Assembly (NCBI RefSeq): GCF_905397285.1
Contig: NZ_CAJPUX010000002.1
Coordinates: 1 to 64,000 of the forward strand
DNA length: 64,000 nucleotides
From: Cupriavidus plantarum
Lineage (GTDB): Bacteria > Pseudomonadota > Gammaproteobacteria > Burkholderiales > Burkholderiaceae
Direction: 5' to 3'
The position numbers were made by a program, and so were the translations under genes. This document shows, piece by piece, positions 50,670-59,834 of this stretch. Numbering within the stretch: the first letter of the stretch is position 1; each line of letters opens with the position of its first letter. A model generated the notes under the pieces. That model ran no database searches and was not told the DNA's origin. It worked only from the letters and a program-made list of their open reading frames with translations.

Positions 50670-51455
50670 CTAGTTGGCGAACTGCTCGAGGACGTTCGTC
50701 ATCGTCTGCAGTGCGGCTTCGAGCAGGTGCTGCATGTAGGCGCCCATCTGCGGCATCACGAGCATCAAAACGAGCATGCCGCCGGCGAGCGTGACCGGGA
50801 AGCCGACCGCGAAGATCGACAACTGCGGCGAGGCGCGGTTCAGGATACCCATCGCTAGGTTCAGCGTGAGCAGGGTCGCGATCATCGGCAGCGAGAGCAG
50901 CGTGCCCCACGCAAAGACCTGCGCGCCCGCGCGCGCCACGGCGCCCCAGCCGTGGCCGGAGAGCGGAGAGGCCGCGATCGGCAAGGCGTTGAAGCTGTCC
51001 ACGACGGTGGCCAGCATGGTCAGGTGCCCATCCATGGCGAGGAACATCAGCATCGCCACGAGGTTCAGGAAGCGCGACAGCACCATCGTCTGGCCGCCGG
51101 CGTTGCGGTCGTAGAACGCCGCGAACGAGAGGCCCATCTGCAGGCCGATGACTTCGCCGGCGACCTGCACGGCGGCGAACGCCAGTCGCATCGTGAAGCC
51201 CATCGCGACGCCGATGCCGACCTCGTTGAGGACGATGAGCAGCCCTTCGTACGAATACGCCGGGACCGCGGGAATATTGGGGATGGTCGGTGAAACGACC
51301 GCCGCGAGAAGGGCGGCCAGGGCGACCTTGGCGCGCCGGGGGATGCTCGATTCACCGAACAGCGGCGCCGTGCCGATGAGCGCCAGCAGCCTGAACAGGG
51401 GCCACAGGAATGCGGCGATCCAGCCGTAAAGCTGGTCGGTGCTGACGTCGAGCAT
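50670..51455 (-). CDS. fliR: Flagellar export apparatus protein FliR
   Basis: The 261-residue inner-membrane protein begins MLDVSTDQLYGWIAAFLWPL. It has six predicted helices and family motifs RLLALIGTAPLFGESSIPRR near the N-terminus and QMGLSFAAFYDRNAGGQT in mid-protein. FliR is part of the FliPQR export gate of the flagellar type III secretion system. It is the last gene of fliLMNOPQR, nine bases after fliQ. No fusion to FlhB and no truncation is seen. Confidence 0.96.
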   Translation of the reverse strand: MLDVSTDQLYGWIAAFLWPLFRLLALIGTAPLFGESSIPRRAKVALAALLAAVVSPTIPNIPAVPAYSYEGLLIVLNEVGIGVAMGFTMRLAFAAVQVAGEVIGLQMGLSFAAFYDRNAGGQTMVLSRFLNLVAMLMFLAMDGHLTMLATVVDSFNALPIAASPLSGHGWGAVARAGAQVFAWGTLLSLPMIATLLTLNLAMGILNRASPQLSIFAVGFPVTLAGGMLVLMLVMPQMGAYMQHLLEAALQTMTNVLEQFAN

Positions 51456-51464
51456 GGCGGCCGC

Positions 51465-51734
51465 TCAGCGCGCCATCGCGGGAATGCTTTCGAACACTTC
51501 CCGCATGTAGTCGACGTAGGTGTTGATCATCCAGGGACCGACCAGCACCATCGTGATGAACAGCGCGAGCAGCTTGGGGATGAACGTCAGCGTCATTTCG
51601 TTGATCTGCGTCGCTGCCTGAAACAGGCTCACGACGAGGCCGGCTACCAGCGCCACCAGCAACAGCGGCGCGGCCAGCATCAGCGTCATCTTCATCGCCT
51701 GCGTGGCGATGGTCATTACTATCTCTGGCGTCAT
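51465..51734 (-). CDS. fliQ: Flagellar export apparatus protein FliQ
   Basis: This 89-residue protein has two helices, a normal FliQ. It begins MTPEIVMTIATQAMKMTLML and contains the characteristic SLFQAATQINEMTLTFIPK linker. Four copies pack around FliP and FliR in the export gate. It follows fliP by 12 bases and precedes fliR by nine, consistent with one transcript. Confidence 0.96.
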   Translation of the reverse strand: MTPEIVMTIATQAMKMTLMLAAPLLLVALVAGLVVSLFQAATQINEMTLTFIPKLLALFITMVLVGPWMINTYVDYMREVFESIPAMAR

Positions 51735-51746
51735 GGCGGCTCCCCG

Positions 51747-52559
51747 TCAGTTCATGAAGCTCTGCGCGAGCGAGCCGAGCAGCAGCTGCCATCCATCGAC
51801 GAGCACGAACAGCATGAGCTTGAACGGCAGCGAGATCGTCGCGGGCGGGACCATCATCATGCCCATCGCCATCAGCACGCTGGCCACGACGAGGTCGATG
51901 ATGAGGAAAGGAATGAAGATCGTGAAGCCGATCTGGAACGCGGTTTTCAGTTCGCTGGTCACGAAGGCTGGCACGAGGATCGACATCGGCACGTCTTCGG
52001 GGCCCTGCATCTCGGGCGCCTTGGCCATTTGCGCGAACATGGCGAGATCTTTTTCACGCGTCTGGCGCAGCATGAACGCGCGCAGCGGCGCGGCGGCCTT
52101 GCCGGCGGCGGCTTCGAGGCTGATCTTGTTCTCCGACAGCGGCTTGTAGGCGTCGGTGTAGATCTTGTCGAACACCGGCGACATCACGAAGAAGGTCAGG
52201 AACAGCGACAGGCCGACGAGCACCTGATTCGGCGGCGACGATGCGGTACCGAGCGCGTTGCGCAGCAGGCCGAGCACGATGATGATGCGCGTGAAGCCCG
52301 TCATCATCAGCATGGCCGCCGGCAGGAACGACAGCGACGTCATCAGCACCAGCGTCTGGATCGGCAGGGACCAGATCTGGCCGCCGCCGGGTGCGGGCTT
52401 GCTGACGACGCCCGGCAGACCTTGCGCGGATGCGAGGTCGGGCGCCAGCGCGGCGACCAGCGCGAGCGCGGCCGGCAGGAGGCTCGGCGTCAGGACGGCG
52501 AGAGTCGCGGCTCCTGCGCGTGGCAGGCGCCGCACGGACGCGGGACGCACGTGGTTCAT
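51747..52559 (-). CDS. fliP: Flagellar export apparatus protein FliP
   Basis: The 270-residue protein has a cleavable signal-like N-terminus ending near DLASAQG. The FliP core follows, with [46 protein letters not shown] and [20 protein letters not shown]. Five copies form the gate rim. Its ATG overlaps the fliO stop by four bases. Length and motifs are standard. Confidence 0.96.
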   Translation of the reverse strand: MNHVRPASVRRLPRAGAATLAVLTPSLLPAALALVAALAPDLASAQGLPGVVSKPAPGGGQIWSLPIQTLVLMTSLSFLPAAMLMMTGFTRIIIVLGLLRNALGTASSPPNQVLVGLSLFLTFFVMSPVFDKIYTDAYKPLSENKISLEAAAGKAAAPLRAFMLRQTREKDLAMFAQMAKAPEMQGPEDVPMSILVPAFVTSELKTAFQIGFTIFIPFLIIDLVVASVLMAMGMMMVPPATISLPFKLMLFVLVDGWQLLLGSLAQSFMN

Positions 52560-53131
52560 GACTTCTTCAGGTTTTCCTGCATCGACCGCAGCAGCCGCTC
52601 GGTGAACGAGCCGGACATGCCTTGCGGCGGTTGCGTTCCGGTGGCGGGCGCGCCGTAGGTGCTTTGGTAGGGTTGGGTGGCGCGGTCGGCCGGTGCCGGC
52701 ATCGTATGGAGCGGGCGGATCTCGCCGGCGGAGACGCCGAGCACGATCCAGGTATCGCCCACTTCGACCATCACGAGGCGCTGGCGCGCGCCGAGCATGA
52801 GGCTGCCGACGACCTTCATCGCTCCGCCGCCGGTGGTATGGCGAACGAGGCCGGTGCGTCGCGCGATCCAGGCGATGGCGAGGATCAGCGCGATGACGCC
52901 AAACAGGCCGAGACCCGCTTGCGCGAGGCTGCCGCCCGTGCTGATGGCCGGTGCCGCGCCATGACTGGCGGCGGGACTGGCCGTCGCGGCCGTCGCGCTG
53001 CTGGCGGCGCTTGCCGTGCTGAGCACGAGCGCGTCGGCGGCATGCGCGGATGCGCAGGCGACGCTGGCGAGGATTGCACCGAGGCCCGCGCGCGCGAGGC
53101 GTGCGGGCGACCGGCGCGATACGGCTGTCAT
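52556..53131 (-). CDS. fliO: Flagellar biosynthetic protein FliO
   Basis: The protein has 191 residues. An N-terminal signal-like segment ([19 protein letters not shown]) precedes an alanine/serine-rich periplasmic stretch, a transmembrane helix ([19 protein letters not shown]) and the cytoplasmic FliO domain with [20 protein letters not shown] and [14 protein letters not shown]. FliO is a chaperone-like factor for FliP oligomer assembly. The start at MTAVSRR overlaps the fliN stop by four bases; longer in-frame sequence runs inside fliN and is rejected. Confidence 0.92.
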   Translation of the reverse strand: MTAVSRRSPARLARAGLGAILASVACASAHAADALVLSTASAASSATAATASPAASHGAAPAISTGGSLAQAGLGLFGVIALILAIAWIARRTGLVRHTTGGGAMKVVGSLMLGARQRLVMVEVGDTWIVLGVSAGEIRPLHTMPAPADRATQPYQSTYGAPATGTQPPQGMSGSFTERLLRSMQENLKKS

Positions 53132-53577
53132 TTGTTGAGCTTCCGGATACGTTCCGACGGCGTGATGATGTCCGTCAGGCGAATGCCGAACTTGTCGTTG
53201 ACGACCACCACTTCGCCCTGGGCGATGAGGTAGCCGTTGACGAGCACGTCCATCGGTTCGCCGGCCAGGCCGTCGAGTTCCACCACCGAACCCTGCGCGA
53301 GCTGCAACAGGTTCTTGATGGGCACCTTGGTGCGGCCGAGTTCGACCGTCAGTTGCACCGGAATATCGAGAATCATCCCGATATCGTTGTGGAATCCGGT
53401 CGGTGCATCCTGCGCCAGCGGCGGGAACACCGCGGCGGCGGCCGGCGTTGCCACGGGCGCTGCTGCGGTAGGTGCTGGCGTGGCGGCAGGTGCTGCCTCG
53501 GCGCTGGTCTGTTCCGCGAGGGCGCTGGCCCAATCGTCCATCGGATCGACCGGCTTGTCCTCTTTGCCGTCAGTCAT
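53128..53577 (-). CDS. fliN: Flagellar motor switch protein FliN
   Basis: The protein has 149 residues. A long alanine/proline-rich N-terminus (about 1-60) precedes the SpoA domain ([20 protein letters not shown], then [20 protein letters not shown] and [18 protein letters not shown]). FliN builds the base of the C-ring, binds FliH and takes part in switching and export. The start overlaps fliM by eight bases and the end overlaps fliO by four. Confidence 0.96.
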   Translation of the reverse strand: MTDGKEDKPVDPMDDWASALAEQTSAEAAPAATPAPTAAAPVATPAAAAVFPPLAQDAPTGFHNDIGMILDIPVQLTVELGRTKVPIKNLLQLAQGSVVELDGLAGEPMDVLVNGYLIAQGEVVVVNDKFGIRLTDIITPSERIRKLNK

Positions 53578-54583
53578 GATCGGTTTCCTTGTTGGAATCG
53601 GTGTCTTGGTAATTGATCATCCGTTCTACGCGCAATGCGTACTGGCCGTTCATCGTGCCAAAGCCGCATTGCATGACGGGCACGCCGTCGACCTTGCCGA
53701 ACAACTGTTCCGGCAGTTCGATCGGCAGCACGTCGCCGGCGCGCAGCGCGAGCACGTCGCCCACGGTGCTTTCGATATGGGTGAACTCCGCCACGAGCTC
53801 GACCTCCGCCGCGCGGAGCTGGTCGGACAGCTGGCCCAGCCAGCGCTTGTCCACCTCGACCTCGTCCTGCAGCGGGTTGGTCAGCAGTTCGCGGACCGGC
53901 TCGATCATCGAATAGGGGAAGCACACATGGAGCTGGCCGCCGACGGCGCCGAGCTCGATGTGGAACGCGGTGGTCACGACGATTTCGGTCGGAATCGCGA
54001 TGTTGGCGAACTTGGTATGCATTTCCGACCGGACGAATTCGAGGTCGATCGGATGCACGGTGCGCCAGGCTTGCCCGTAGCTGTTGAGCGTCAGGTCCAG
54101 CATGCGCCGGATGATGCGTTGCTCGGTCTGCGTGAAGTCGCGGCCTTCCACACGCGTGTGGAAACGGCCATCGCCGCCGAACAGGTTGTCGACGACGAGG
54201 AATACCAGGTTCGGGTCGTACACGAAGAGCGCGGTACCCCGCAGCGGCTTCATGTGGACCAGGTTCAGGTTCGTCGGGACCGGCAGATTGCGCACGAAGT
54301 CGCCGTACTTCTCGATGCGCACGGTGCCCACCGAGATGTCCGCGCCGCGGCGGATGAAGTTGAACAGCGCCGAGCGCAACGAGCGTGCGAAACGCTCGTT
54401 GATGATCTCGAGCGTGTGCAGACGGCCGCGGACGATGCGTTCCTGCGTCGCGAGGTTGTAGGGACGGATCCCGGTCTCGTCGGCCGCGGGTGCGCTGCTG
54501 GCTTCGGGCGAATCGGTTTCGCCCGAGACGCCCTTCAGTAGTTCGTCAACCTCGTCCTGCGAGAGGAACTTGTCGTAGGCCAT
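53570..54583 (-). CDS. fliM: Flagellar motor switch protein FliM
   Basis: The protein has 337 residues. The N-terminal CheY-P-binding motif appears as FLSQDEVDELLKGVSG (residues 5-20), followed by the CheC-like middle domain with the GGDGR-type loop (LFGGDGRFHTRVEGRDFT) and a C-terminal SpoA domain. FliM forms the C-ring wall and passes the chemotaxis signal to rotation. Its length is normal. It lies 67 bases after fliL and overlaps fliN by eight bases. Confidence 0.97.
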   Translation of the reverse strand: MAYDKFLSQDEVDELLKGVSGETDSPEASSAPAADETGIRPYNLATQERIVRGRLHTLEIINERFARSLRSALFNFIRRGADISVGTVRIEKYGDFVRNLPVPTNLNLVHMKPLRGTALFVYDPNLVFLVVDNLFGGDGRFHTRVEGRDFTQTEQRIIRRMLDLTLNSYGQAWRTVHPIDLEFVRSEMHTKFANIAIPTEIVVTTAFHIELGAVGGQLHVCFPYSMIEPVRELLTNPLQDEVEVDKRWLGQLSDQLRAAEVELVAEFTHIESTVGDVLALRAGDVLPIELPEQLFGKVDGVPVMQCGFGTMNGQYALRVERMINYQDTDSNKETDHD

Positions 54584-54650
54584 CTAGTGTCCTGCCCCAT
54601 GAACGGCTATGTGAATATCGAAGTGCTTGTGTTCGCGGGGCGCCGCTGCG

Positions 54651-55136
54651 TTACTGCACCACGAACGATGTAAACAAGACATCGAGGATCTTCTGCGGCG
54701 GCAGACCCGTCGCGAACGGCTGGCTCACCGCCTGCTGGATGTCCTGCGCCAGCTTGCGCTTGCCTTCCACGGTCGCGAGATCGCCCGGCTGGCGTGCCGA
54801 CAGGATCAGCAGGATGCGGCTACGCGCTTCCGGCTGGTACTGCGCCAGGCGCGCCTGCGTCTCGCCATCCGCGACCTTCAGCGACAGCCCGGTGTGCAGA
54901 AAGCGGTCGCCGTCCTCGCTCTTGAGGTTGACGGTGAACGCATCCAGCGGCACGAAAATCGGCGGCGGCACGACCGGAGCGGCCGGAGCCGCCGGTGCGT
55001 GATTGCCGCCGAAGACGCTGCCGAGCACGAAGCCGCCAACGCCCAACGCTGCCACCAGCACGCCGCCGCCAATCAGCAGCAGTCGGCCGCGCTTGGAGTT
55101 GCCGCCAGTCTGGGAGGGGGAAAGCGTGTTCGCCAT
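54651..55136 (-). CDS. fliL: Flagellar basal body-associated protein FliL
   Basis: The 161-residue protein has one transmembrane helix (LLLIGGGVLVAALGVGGFVLG, about 19-39), a short proline/alanine linker and the periplasmic stomatin-like FliL domain (FVPLDAFTVNLKSEDGDRFL, then FATGLPPQKILDVLFTSFVV). It supports stator function around the basal body. The start at MANTLSPS is favoured; upstream in-frame sequence is not FliL-like. It is the first gene of the operon, so its promoter lies within 55137-55546. Confidence 0.95.
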   Translation of the reverse strand: MANTLSPSQTGGNSKRGRLLLIGGGVLVAALGVGGFVLGSVFGGNHAPAAPAAPVVPPPIFVPLDAFTVNLKSEDGDRFLHTGLSLKVADGETQARLAQYQPEARSRILLILSARQPGDLATVEGKRKLAQDIQQAVSQPFATGLPPQKILDVLFTSFVVQ

Positions 55137-55546
55137 GAGAAGCCTGTGTCGAATTGCCTGCCATTCTTCCGGAATCGCAGGCAAGCAAAGGGCCGATAAA
55201 AAGGGGGAAACCCGCTCAGCTTGGCCGTTTGAGCCGAACGGGCGTGGCGGGGCGCTGGCGAGTGTGTGCCATTCGACCCTGCATGCACTGGTTAACGAAT
55301 GCCGCGCGCGGAACTTAAGACGCCCGTGTCGCGAAAACAACGCTTGGCGGTGGGTGGGTTCCCACTTCATGCAGTTTTCGATACGGGGCCAAGGCTGGGC
55401 AAGGGTTTGCGGCTCTTACTCTTATATAAGATATAAGACATTTGATCTCTCACCCACTTCGGATTACAATCACGGCGGCACGGTCGGCTGCGCCGATCGC
55501 TGCGACGAGACAGAGAAGACCGAAACCCTATTACCAGCAGGTTCCC
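55137..55546. other. Divergent control region, fliL operon and acnB
   Basis: This 410-base non-coding region separates the flagellar operon from acnB. The acnB side contains an AT-rich block (55417-55450) with a perfect 12-bp palindrome. The fliL side is GC-rich, and I could not recognise an FlhDC or sigma-28 site with confidence. No credible open frame is present. Confidence 0.6.
55420..55439. promoter_or_regulatory. TCTTATATAAGA operator-like palindrome upstream of acnB
   Basis: A perfect 12-bp palindrome (55420-55431) is followed at once by TATAAGAC, a third half-site of the same type. It is the most AT-rich stretch in the vicinity, overlaps the probable acnB core promoter and lies about 110 bases before the ATG. 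Binding by a GntR-type or other TCA-cycle regulator is plausible. The protein is not identifiable here. Confidence 0.5.
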
Positions 55547-58132
55547 ATGCTTGATAACTATCGTGCCCATGTCGCCGAACGCGCTGCGCTTGGCATCCCT
55601 CCGCTGCCGCTGACCGCGCAGCAGACCGCCGACCTGATCGAACTGATCAAGAACCCGCCGGCCGGCGAAGAGCAGACCCTGCTGGATCTGATTACCTACC
55701 GTGTTCCCGCCGGTGTGGATGACGCCGCGAAGGTCAAGGCTTCGTACCTGGCCGCCGTCGCGCTCGGCACCGAGAAGACGCCGCTGATCTCGCGCGCCCG
55801 CGCCACCGAACTGCTGGGCACGATGCTGGGCGGTTACAACATCTCGCCGCTGATCGAACTGCTCGACGACGCCGAAGTGGGCGCCGTGGCCGCCAACGGC
55901 CTGAAGACCACGCTGCTGATGTTCGATGCCTTCCATGACGTCAAGGAAAAGGCCGACAAGGGCAACGCCAACGCCGCCGCCGTGATCAAGAGCTGGGCCG
56001 AGGGCGAGTGGTTCACGAGCCGTCCGGAAGTGCCGCAGAGCCTGACGATCACCGTGTTCAAGGTGACCGGCGAAACCAACACCGACGACCTGTCGCCGGC
56101 ACCGGACGCGTTCTCGCGCCCCGACATTCCGATGCACGCGCTGGCGATGCTGAAAAACGCGCGTCCCGGCATTACGCCGGAAGAAGACGGCAAGCGCGGT
56201 CCGGTCAAATTCATCGAAGACCTGAAGAGCAAGGGCAACCTGGTGGCCTACGTCGGCGACGTGGTCGGTACGGGTTCCAGCCGCAAGTCGGCGACCAACT
56301 CGGTGCTGTGGTTCACCGGTGAAGACATCCCGTACGTGCCGAACAAGCGCTTCGGCGGGGTGTGCCTGGGCAGCAAGATCGCTCCGATCTTCTACAACAC
56401 GATGGAAGACGCTGGCGCGCTGCCGATCGAACTCGACGTGTCGCAGATGGAAATGGGCGACGTGATCGAACTGCGTCCGTACGATGGCAAGGCCCTGAAG
56501 AACGGCCAGGTCATCTCCGAATTCAAGGTCAAGTCCGACGTGCTGTTCGACGAAGTGCGCGCCGGCGGCCGCATTCCGCTGATCATCGGCCGTGGCCTGA
56601 CCGCCAAGGCACGCGAGGCCCTGGGCCTGGCCCCGTCCACGCTGTTCCGTCTGCCGCAGAACCCGGTCGACTCGGGCAAGGGCTTCACGCTGGCGCAGAA
56701 GATGGTGGGTCGCGCGGTTGGCCTGCCTGAAGGCAAGGGCGTGCGTCCGGGTACGTATTGCGAGCCGAAGATGACGTCGGTGGGTTCGCAGGACACCACG
56801 GGTCCGATGACGCGTGACGAACTGAAGGATCTGGCTTGCCTGGGCTTCTCGGCTGATCTGGTCATGCAGTCGTTCTGCCACACCTCTGCCTATCCGAAGC
56901 CGGTGGACGTGAAGACGCACCACACGCTGCCGAAGTTCATGAGCACGCGCGGCGGTATCTCGCTGCGTCCGGGCGATGGCGTCATTCACTCGTGGCTGAA
57001 CCGCATGCTGCTGCCCGACACCGTCGGCACCGGCGGCGACTCGCACACGCGTTTCCCGATCGGCATCAGCTTCCCGGCAGGTTCGGGCCTGGTGGCGTTT
57101 GCCGCGGCCACGGGCGTGATGCCGCTGGACATGCCGGAATCGGTGCTGGTCCGCTTCAAGGGCAAGATGCAGCCCGGCGTGACGCTGCGCGACCTGGTGA
57201 ACGCGATTCCGCTGTACGCGATCAAGCAGGACATGCTGACCGTTGCCAAGCAGGGCAAGAAGAACATCTTCTCGGGCCGCATCCTGGAAATCGAGGGTCT
57301 GCCCGACCTGAAGGTGGAACAGGCCTTCGAGCTGTCCGACGCGTCGGCCGAACGTTCGGCTGCCGGTTGCACGGTGCGCCTGAACAAGGAGCCGATCATC
57401 GAATACATCAACAGCAACATCACGCTGCTGAAGTGGATGATCGCGCAGGGCTATGAAGATGCGCGCAGCCTGCAACGCCGTATCCAGGCGATGGAAGCCT
57501 GGCTGGCCAAGCCGGAACTGCTGGCGCCGGACGCCGACGCCGAATACGCCGCCGTGATCGAGATCGATCTGGCGGACGTGCACGAGCCGATCGTGGCCTG
57601 CCCGAACGATCCGGACGACGTGAAGACGCTGTCCGAAGTGTCGGGCGCCAAGATCGACGAAGTGTTCATCGGCAGCTGCATGACCAACATTGGCCACTTC
57701 CGCGCCGCGTCGAAGCTGCTCGAGGGCAAGCGCGACATCCCGGTGAAGCTGTGGGTCGCCCCGCCGACGAAGATGGACCAGAAGCAGCTGACTGAAGAAG
57801 GCCACTACGGCGTCTTCGGCCAGGCCGGCGCCCGCACGGAATCCCCGGGCTGCTCGCTGTGCATGGGCAACCAGGCCCAGGTCCGCGAAGGCGCCACGGT
57901 GATGTCGACGAGCACGCGTAACTTCCCGAACCGTCTGGGCAAGAACACGAACGTGTACCTCGGCTCCGCCGAACTCGCCGCCATCTGCTCCCGCCTCGGC
58001 CGCATCCCGACCAAGGAGGAGTACATGACCGACATCGGCGTGATCAACGCCAACGGCGACAAGATCTATCAGTACATGAACTTCGACAAGATCGACGACT
58101 TCAAGGAAGTGGCGGACACCGTCACGGCCTAA
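55547..58132 (+). CDS. acnB: Aconitate hydratase B (bifunctional aconitase/2-methylisocitrate dehydratase)
   Basis: The 861-residue protein begins [20 protein letters not shown], as AcnB does. The HEAT-like domain (1-160) leads into the swivel domain and then the catalytic core. The three [4Fe-4S] ligands are present: C711 in [10 protein letters not shown], and C769 and C772 in [10 protein letters not shown], virtually the same numbering as E. coli Acn[18 protein letters not shown] supplies active-site residues. It isomerises citrate to isocitrate and can hydrate 2-methyl-cis-aconitate. AGCAGG precedes the ATG. It is monocistronic, with an operator-like palindrome upstream and a strong terminator downstream. 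Confidence 0.97.
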   Translation: MLDNYRAHVAERAALGIPPLPLTAQQTADLIELIKNPPAGEEQTLLDLITYRVPAGVDDAAKVKASYLAAVALGTEKTPLISRARATELLGTMLGGYNISPLIELLDDAEVGAVAANGLKTTLLMFDAFHDVKEKADKGNANAAAVIKSWAEGEWFTSRPEVPQSLTITVFKVTGETNTDDLSPAPDAFSRPDIPMHALAMLKNARPGITPEEDGKRGPVKFIEDLKSKGNLVAYVGDVVGTGSSRKSATNSVLWFTGEDIPYVPNKRFGGVCLGSKIAPIFYNTMEDAGALPIELDVSQMEMGDVIELRPYDGKALKNGQVISEFKVKSDVLFDEVRAGGRIPLIIGRGLTAKAREALGLAPSTLFRLPQNPVDSGKGFTLAQKMVGRAVGLPEGKGVRPGTYCEPKMTSVGSQDTTGPMTRDELKDLACLGFSADLVMQSFCHTSAYPKPVDVKTHHTLPKFMSTRGGISLRPGDGVIHSWLNRMLLPDTVGTGGDSHTRFPIGISFPAGSGLVAFAAATGVMPLDMPESVLVRFKGKMQPGVTLRDLVNAIPLYAIKQDMLTVAKQGKKNIFSGRILEIEGLPDLKVEQAFELSDASAERSAAGCTVRLNKEPIIEYINSNITLLKWMIAQGYEDARSLQRRIQAMEAWLAKPELLAPDADAEYAAVIEIDLADVHEPIVACPNDPDDVKTLSEVSGAKIDEVFIGSCMTNIGHFRAASKLLEGKRDIPVKLWVAPPTKMDQKQLTEEGHYGVFGQAGARTESPGCSLCMGNQAQVREGATVMSTSTRNFPNRLGKNTNVYLGSAELAAICSRLGRIPTKEEYMTDIGVINANGDKIYQYMNFDKIDDFKEVADTVTA

Positions 58133-58150
58133 GCTTCAGGGCTGATTGAA

Positions 58151-58185
58151 AACCCCACGCGCAGCGATGCGCGTGGGGTTTTTTT
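58151..58185 (+). terminator. Intrinsic terminator of acnB
   Basis: A perfect 12-bp stem (AACCCCACGCGC/GCGCGTGGGGTT), a six-base loop and an uninterrupted run of seven T residues lie 18 bases after the acnB stop. On the other strand the stem is followed by TTTTC, so it may also stop transcripts from the convergent toxin gene. Confidence 0.95.
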
Positions 58186-58215
58186 ATTGCGTGCTGGTCG
58201 CTGCCTTCTGCACGG

Positions 58216-58530
58216 TCAATGCGTGATCAGGCTAGCGTCAATGTCGCGACGCTCATGCAGAACGCGGACCACGTCCAGCACCGCACCACTTACGCGGTAG
58301 AAGACTAGAAACGGAAAGCGATCGAGAGGCCAGAGGCGCAAGGATGCATCTGGCAGAAGATGTGCGTAGCGGCGAGAGCCCACGCTCGGATGCTGGGCCA
58401 GAAAGGACAGCATGCCCAGGAGTTCATCGGTGAATGCTTCACCAAGCCCGGGCGCGATTTTGTCGTACCAGTCCTGGGCCGCATCCGCGTCCCCGCGCGC
58501 GCTGGGACGCAGCTTCAGGCGCAGCGCCAC
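58216..58530 (-). CDS. RelE/ParE superfamily toxin
   Basis: The protein has 104 residues with the ParE-type fold. N-terminal LKLRPSARGDADAAQDWYDK, then SVGSRRYAHLLPDASLRLWP and [26 protein letters not shown] are characteristic, the last two being the conserved beta-strand and C-terminal HxRRD segment. ParE toxins poison DNA gyrase, whereas RelE relatives cut mRNA; this one looks ParE-like. It lies three bases downstream of its antitoxin and ends beside the bidirectional terminator. A functional addiction module is likely but unproven. Confidence 0.9.
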   Translation of the reverse strand: MALRLKLRPSARGDADAAQDWYDKIAPGLGEAFTDELLGMLSFLAQHPSVGSRRYAHLLPDASLRLWPLDRFPFLVFYRVSGAVLDVVRVLHERRDIDASLITH

Positions 58531-58533
58531 AGC

Positions 58534-58773
58534 TCAACGCTTGGGTTTTTGCAGGCGCGCGCGGAACTCGGCAGCGAAGTCGTCCACATGCGCGTACTCG
58601 GTTCCTTCGCCGCTGTTGAGCCCTTGCATGATGAGTTCATACAAGCGTTGCTCAGCCTCGTTCTGCGGACCAACAGCGTCGGCGGCACGCGGCAGCAGAT
58701 ACTTCTGTGAGCGAGGAGGAGTCGGACGAGCCATGCCGCATTCTACCAATGGTGTGAATAGTCCCGTCATCAT
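58534..58773 (-). CDS. Antitoxin of the ParE-type module
   Basis: The 79-residue protein starts at the ATG with GGGAG seven bases upstream; a shorter form starting MARPTPPRS (58734, 66 residues) is also possible. The C-terminal half (NEAEQRLYELIMQGLNSGEG, then YAHVDDFAAEFRARLQKPKR) resembles the toxin-wrapping helix of ParD/CopG antitoxins. A clear ribbon-helix-helix is not obvious in the N-terminal part. Position and size make it the antitoxin. It would neutralise the toxin and repress the promoter. Confidence 0.78.
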   Translation of the reverse strand: MMTGLFTPLVECGMARPTPPRSQKYLLPRAADAVGPQNEAEQRLYELIMQGLNSGEGTEYAHVDDFAAEFRARLQKPKR

Positions 58774-58882
58774 CTTCGTTCTCCCGCGCCCTCAGCGCCT
58801 CCAGAAGCACTATTTGCGACGATCGTAGAGGAGTCATGCGCTACCCTCTATCGCTGTTCCGCGATTTTTGCCTCCATAAAGA

Positions 58883-58910
58883 GCCACGCGCATTACTGTG
58901 CGTGGCTTTT
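58883..58910. terminator. Hairpin terminator between SDR and antitoxin
   Basis: Ten-base arms (GCCACGCGCA/TGTGCGTGGC, nine pairs matched) around a four-base loop are followed by TTTT on the plus strand. It lies 16 bases past the SDR stop and before the antitoxin region, shielding the toxin-antitoxin unit from SDR transcription. Confidence 0.75.
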
Positions 58911-58925
58911 ATCAACCGTCCGGAG

Positions 58926-59705
58926 TTACGCCGCGAACCCGCCATCAATATTCAGATTCGCCCCCGTCACGAACGCCGCTTCCGGACTCGCCAGATAAGC
59001 GACCATGCCCGCGATTTCTTCCGGGCGGCCGTGGCGTTGGAGGGCCATCAGGCCGTGGAGGGATTTGGCGAAGTCGCTGGTTTCGGGGTTCATGTCCGTG
59101 TCTACCGGGCCCGGTTGCACGTTGTTCACCGTGATGCCTTTCGGGCCGAGGTCGCGGGACATGCCCTGGACCAGGCCCTTGAGGGCGGACTTGCTCATGG
59201 CGTAGGCGGCGCCGCCGGCAAACGGCATGCGGTCGGCATTGGTGCTGCCGATGTTGATGATGCGGCCGCCTTCGCCCATGTACGGCAGCGCAGCCTTAGC
59301 GGCGACGAAGACCGCGCGGACGTTGACGGCCAGGGTTGCGTCGAAATCTTCGAGCGAGAACGCTTCGACGGGGCCAAGGCGCAGGACGCCCGCGTTGTTG
59401 ACGAGGATGTCCACCTTGCCGAATTCCCGTGCCACGTCGTCGATGGCCTTGGCCAGCGCTGCCGAGTCGGCGGCGTCGGCCTTGTAGGCGTGGGCGCGAC
59501 CGCCCTCGGCGCGGATCGATTCGGCCAGGGCTTCGGCGCCCGCTGCCGACTGCTGGTACGTGAAGGCGACCACAGCGCCTTCCCTGGCGAGACGGCGGAC
59601 GATGGCCGCGCCGATGCCGCGGGCGCCGCCGGTTACGAAGGCGACCTTGCCGGTCAGGTTGCGGGCCACGTTGGCGTTAGAGGCGGTGTTCTGGTTCGTG
59701 CTCAT
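58926..59705 (-). CDS. Short-chain dehydrogenase/reductase (SDR)
   Basis: The 259-residue classical SDR has the cofactor motif TGGARGIG (about residues 25-32), NNAG (about 103-106), a catalytic serine in IGSTNADR, the YAMSK motif (Tyr-x-x-x-Lys) and NVQPGPVDTDMN after it. The N-terminus carries a 16-residue polar extension. It reduces a keto group or oxidises an alcohol with NAD(P); FabG/BdcA-like relatives are common. Divergent from a LysR gene, it is probably that regulator's target. The substrate is unknown. Confidence 0.92.
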   Translation of the reverse strand: MSTNQNTASNANVARNLTGKVAFVTGGARGIGAAIVRRLAREGAVVAFTYQQSAAGAEALAESIRAEGGRAHAYKADAADSAALAKAIDDVAREFGKVDILVNNAGVLRLGPVEAFSLEDFDATLAVNVRAVFVAAKAALPYMGEGGRIINIGSTNADRMPFAGGAAYAMSKSALKGLVQGMSRDLGPKGITVNNVQPGPVDTDMNPETSDFAKSLHGLMALQRHGRPEEIAGMVAYLASPEAAFVTGANLNIDGGFAA

Positions 59706-59763
59706 GTTTAACTCCCGTTCGGAAATCAGTAGAAGGTGAACGGAGTATGGTCGGCGAACTCCC

Positions 59764-59776
59764 TTACCGGTAGTAA
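59764..59776. promoter_or_regulatory. Candidate LysR site between SDR and lysR
   Basis: TTACCGGTAGTAA contains inverted TTAC/GTAA arms and the 8-bp palindrome TACCGGTA. It lies 59 bases before the SDR start and 59 bases before the LysR start, midway in the divergent region. A dimer bound here could control both promoters. Confidence 0.35.
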
Positions 59777-59834
59777 TCGATGCGCAGAAACTTTTTCAAC
59801 CAAAGGTATAAGATGAGATAAGCTCGATGCCATC

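Noticed and set aside
55367-57805. 812-codon open frame on the minus strand opposite acnB
   Set aside because: It is composed of low-complexity Arg/His/Gln-rich sequence, while AcnB on the other strand is complete with all iron-sulfur ligands.
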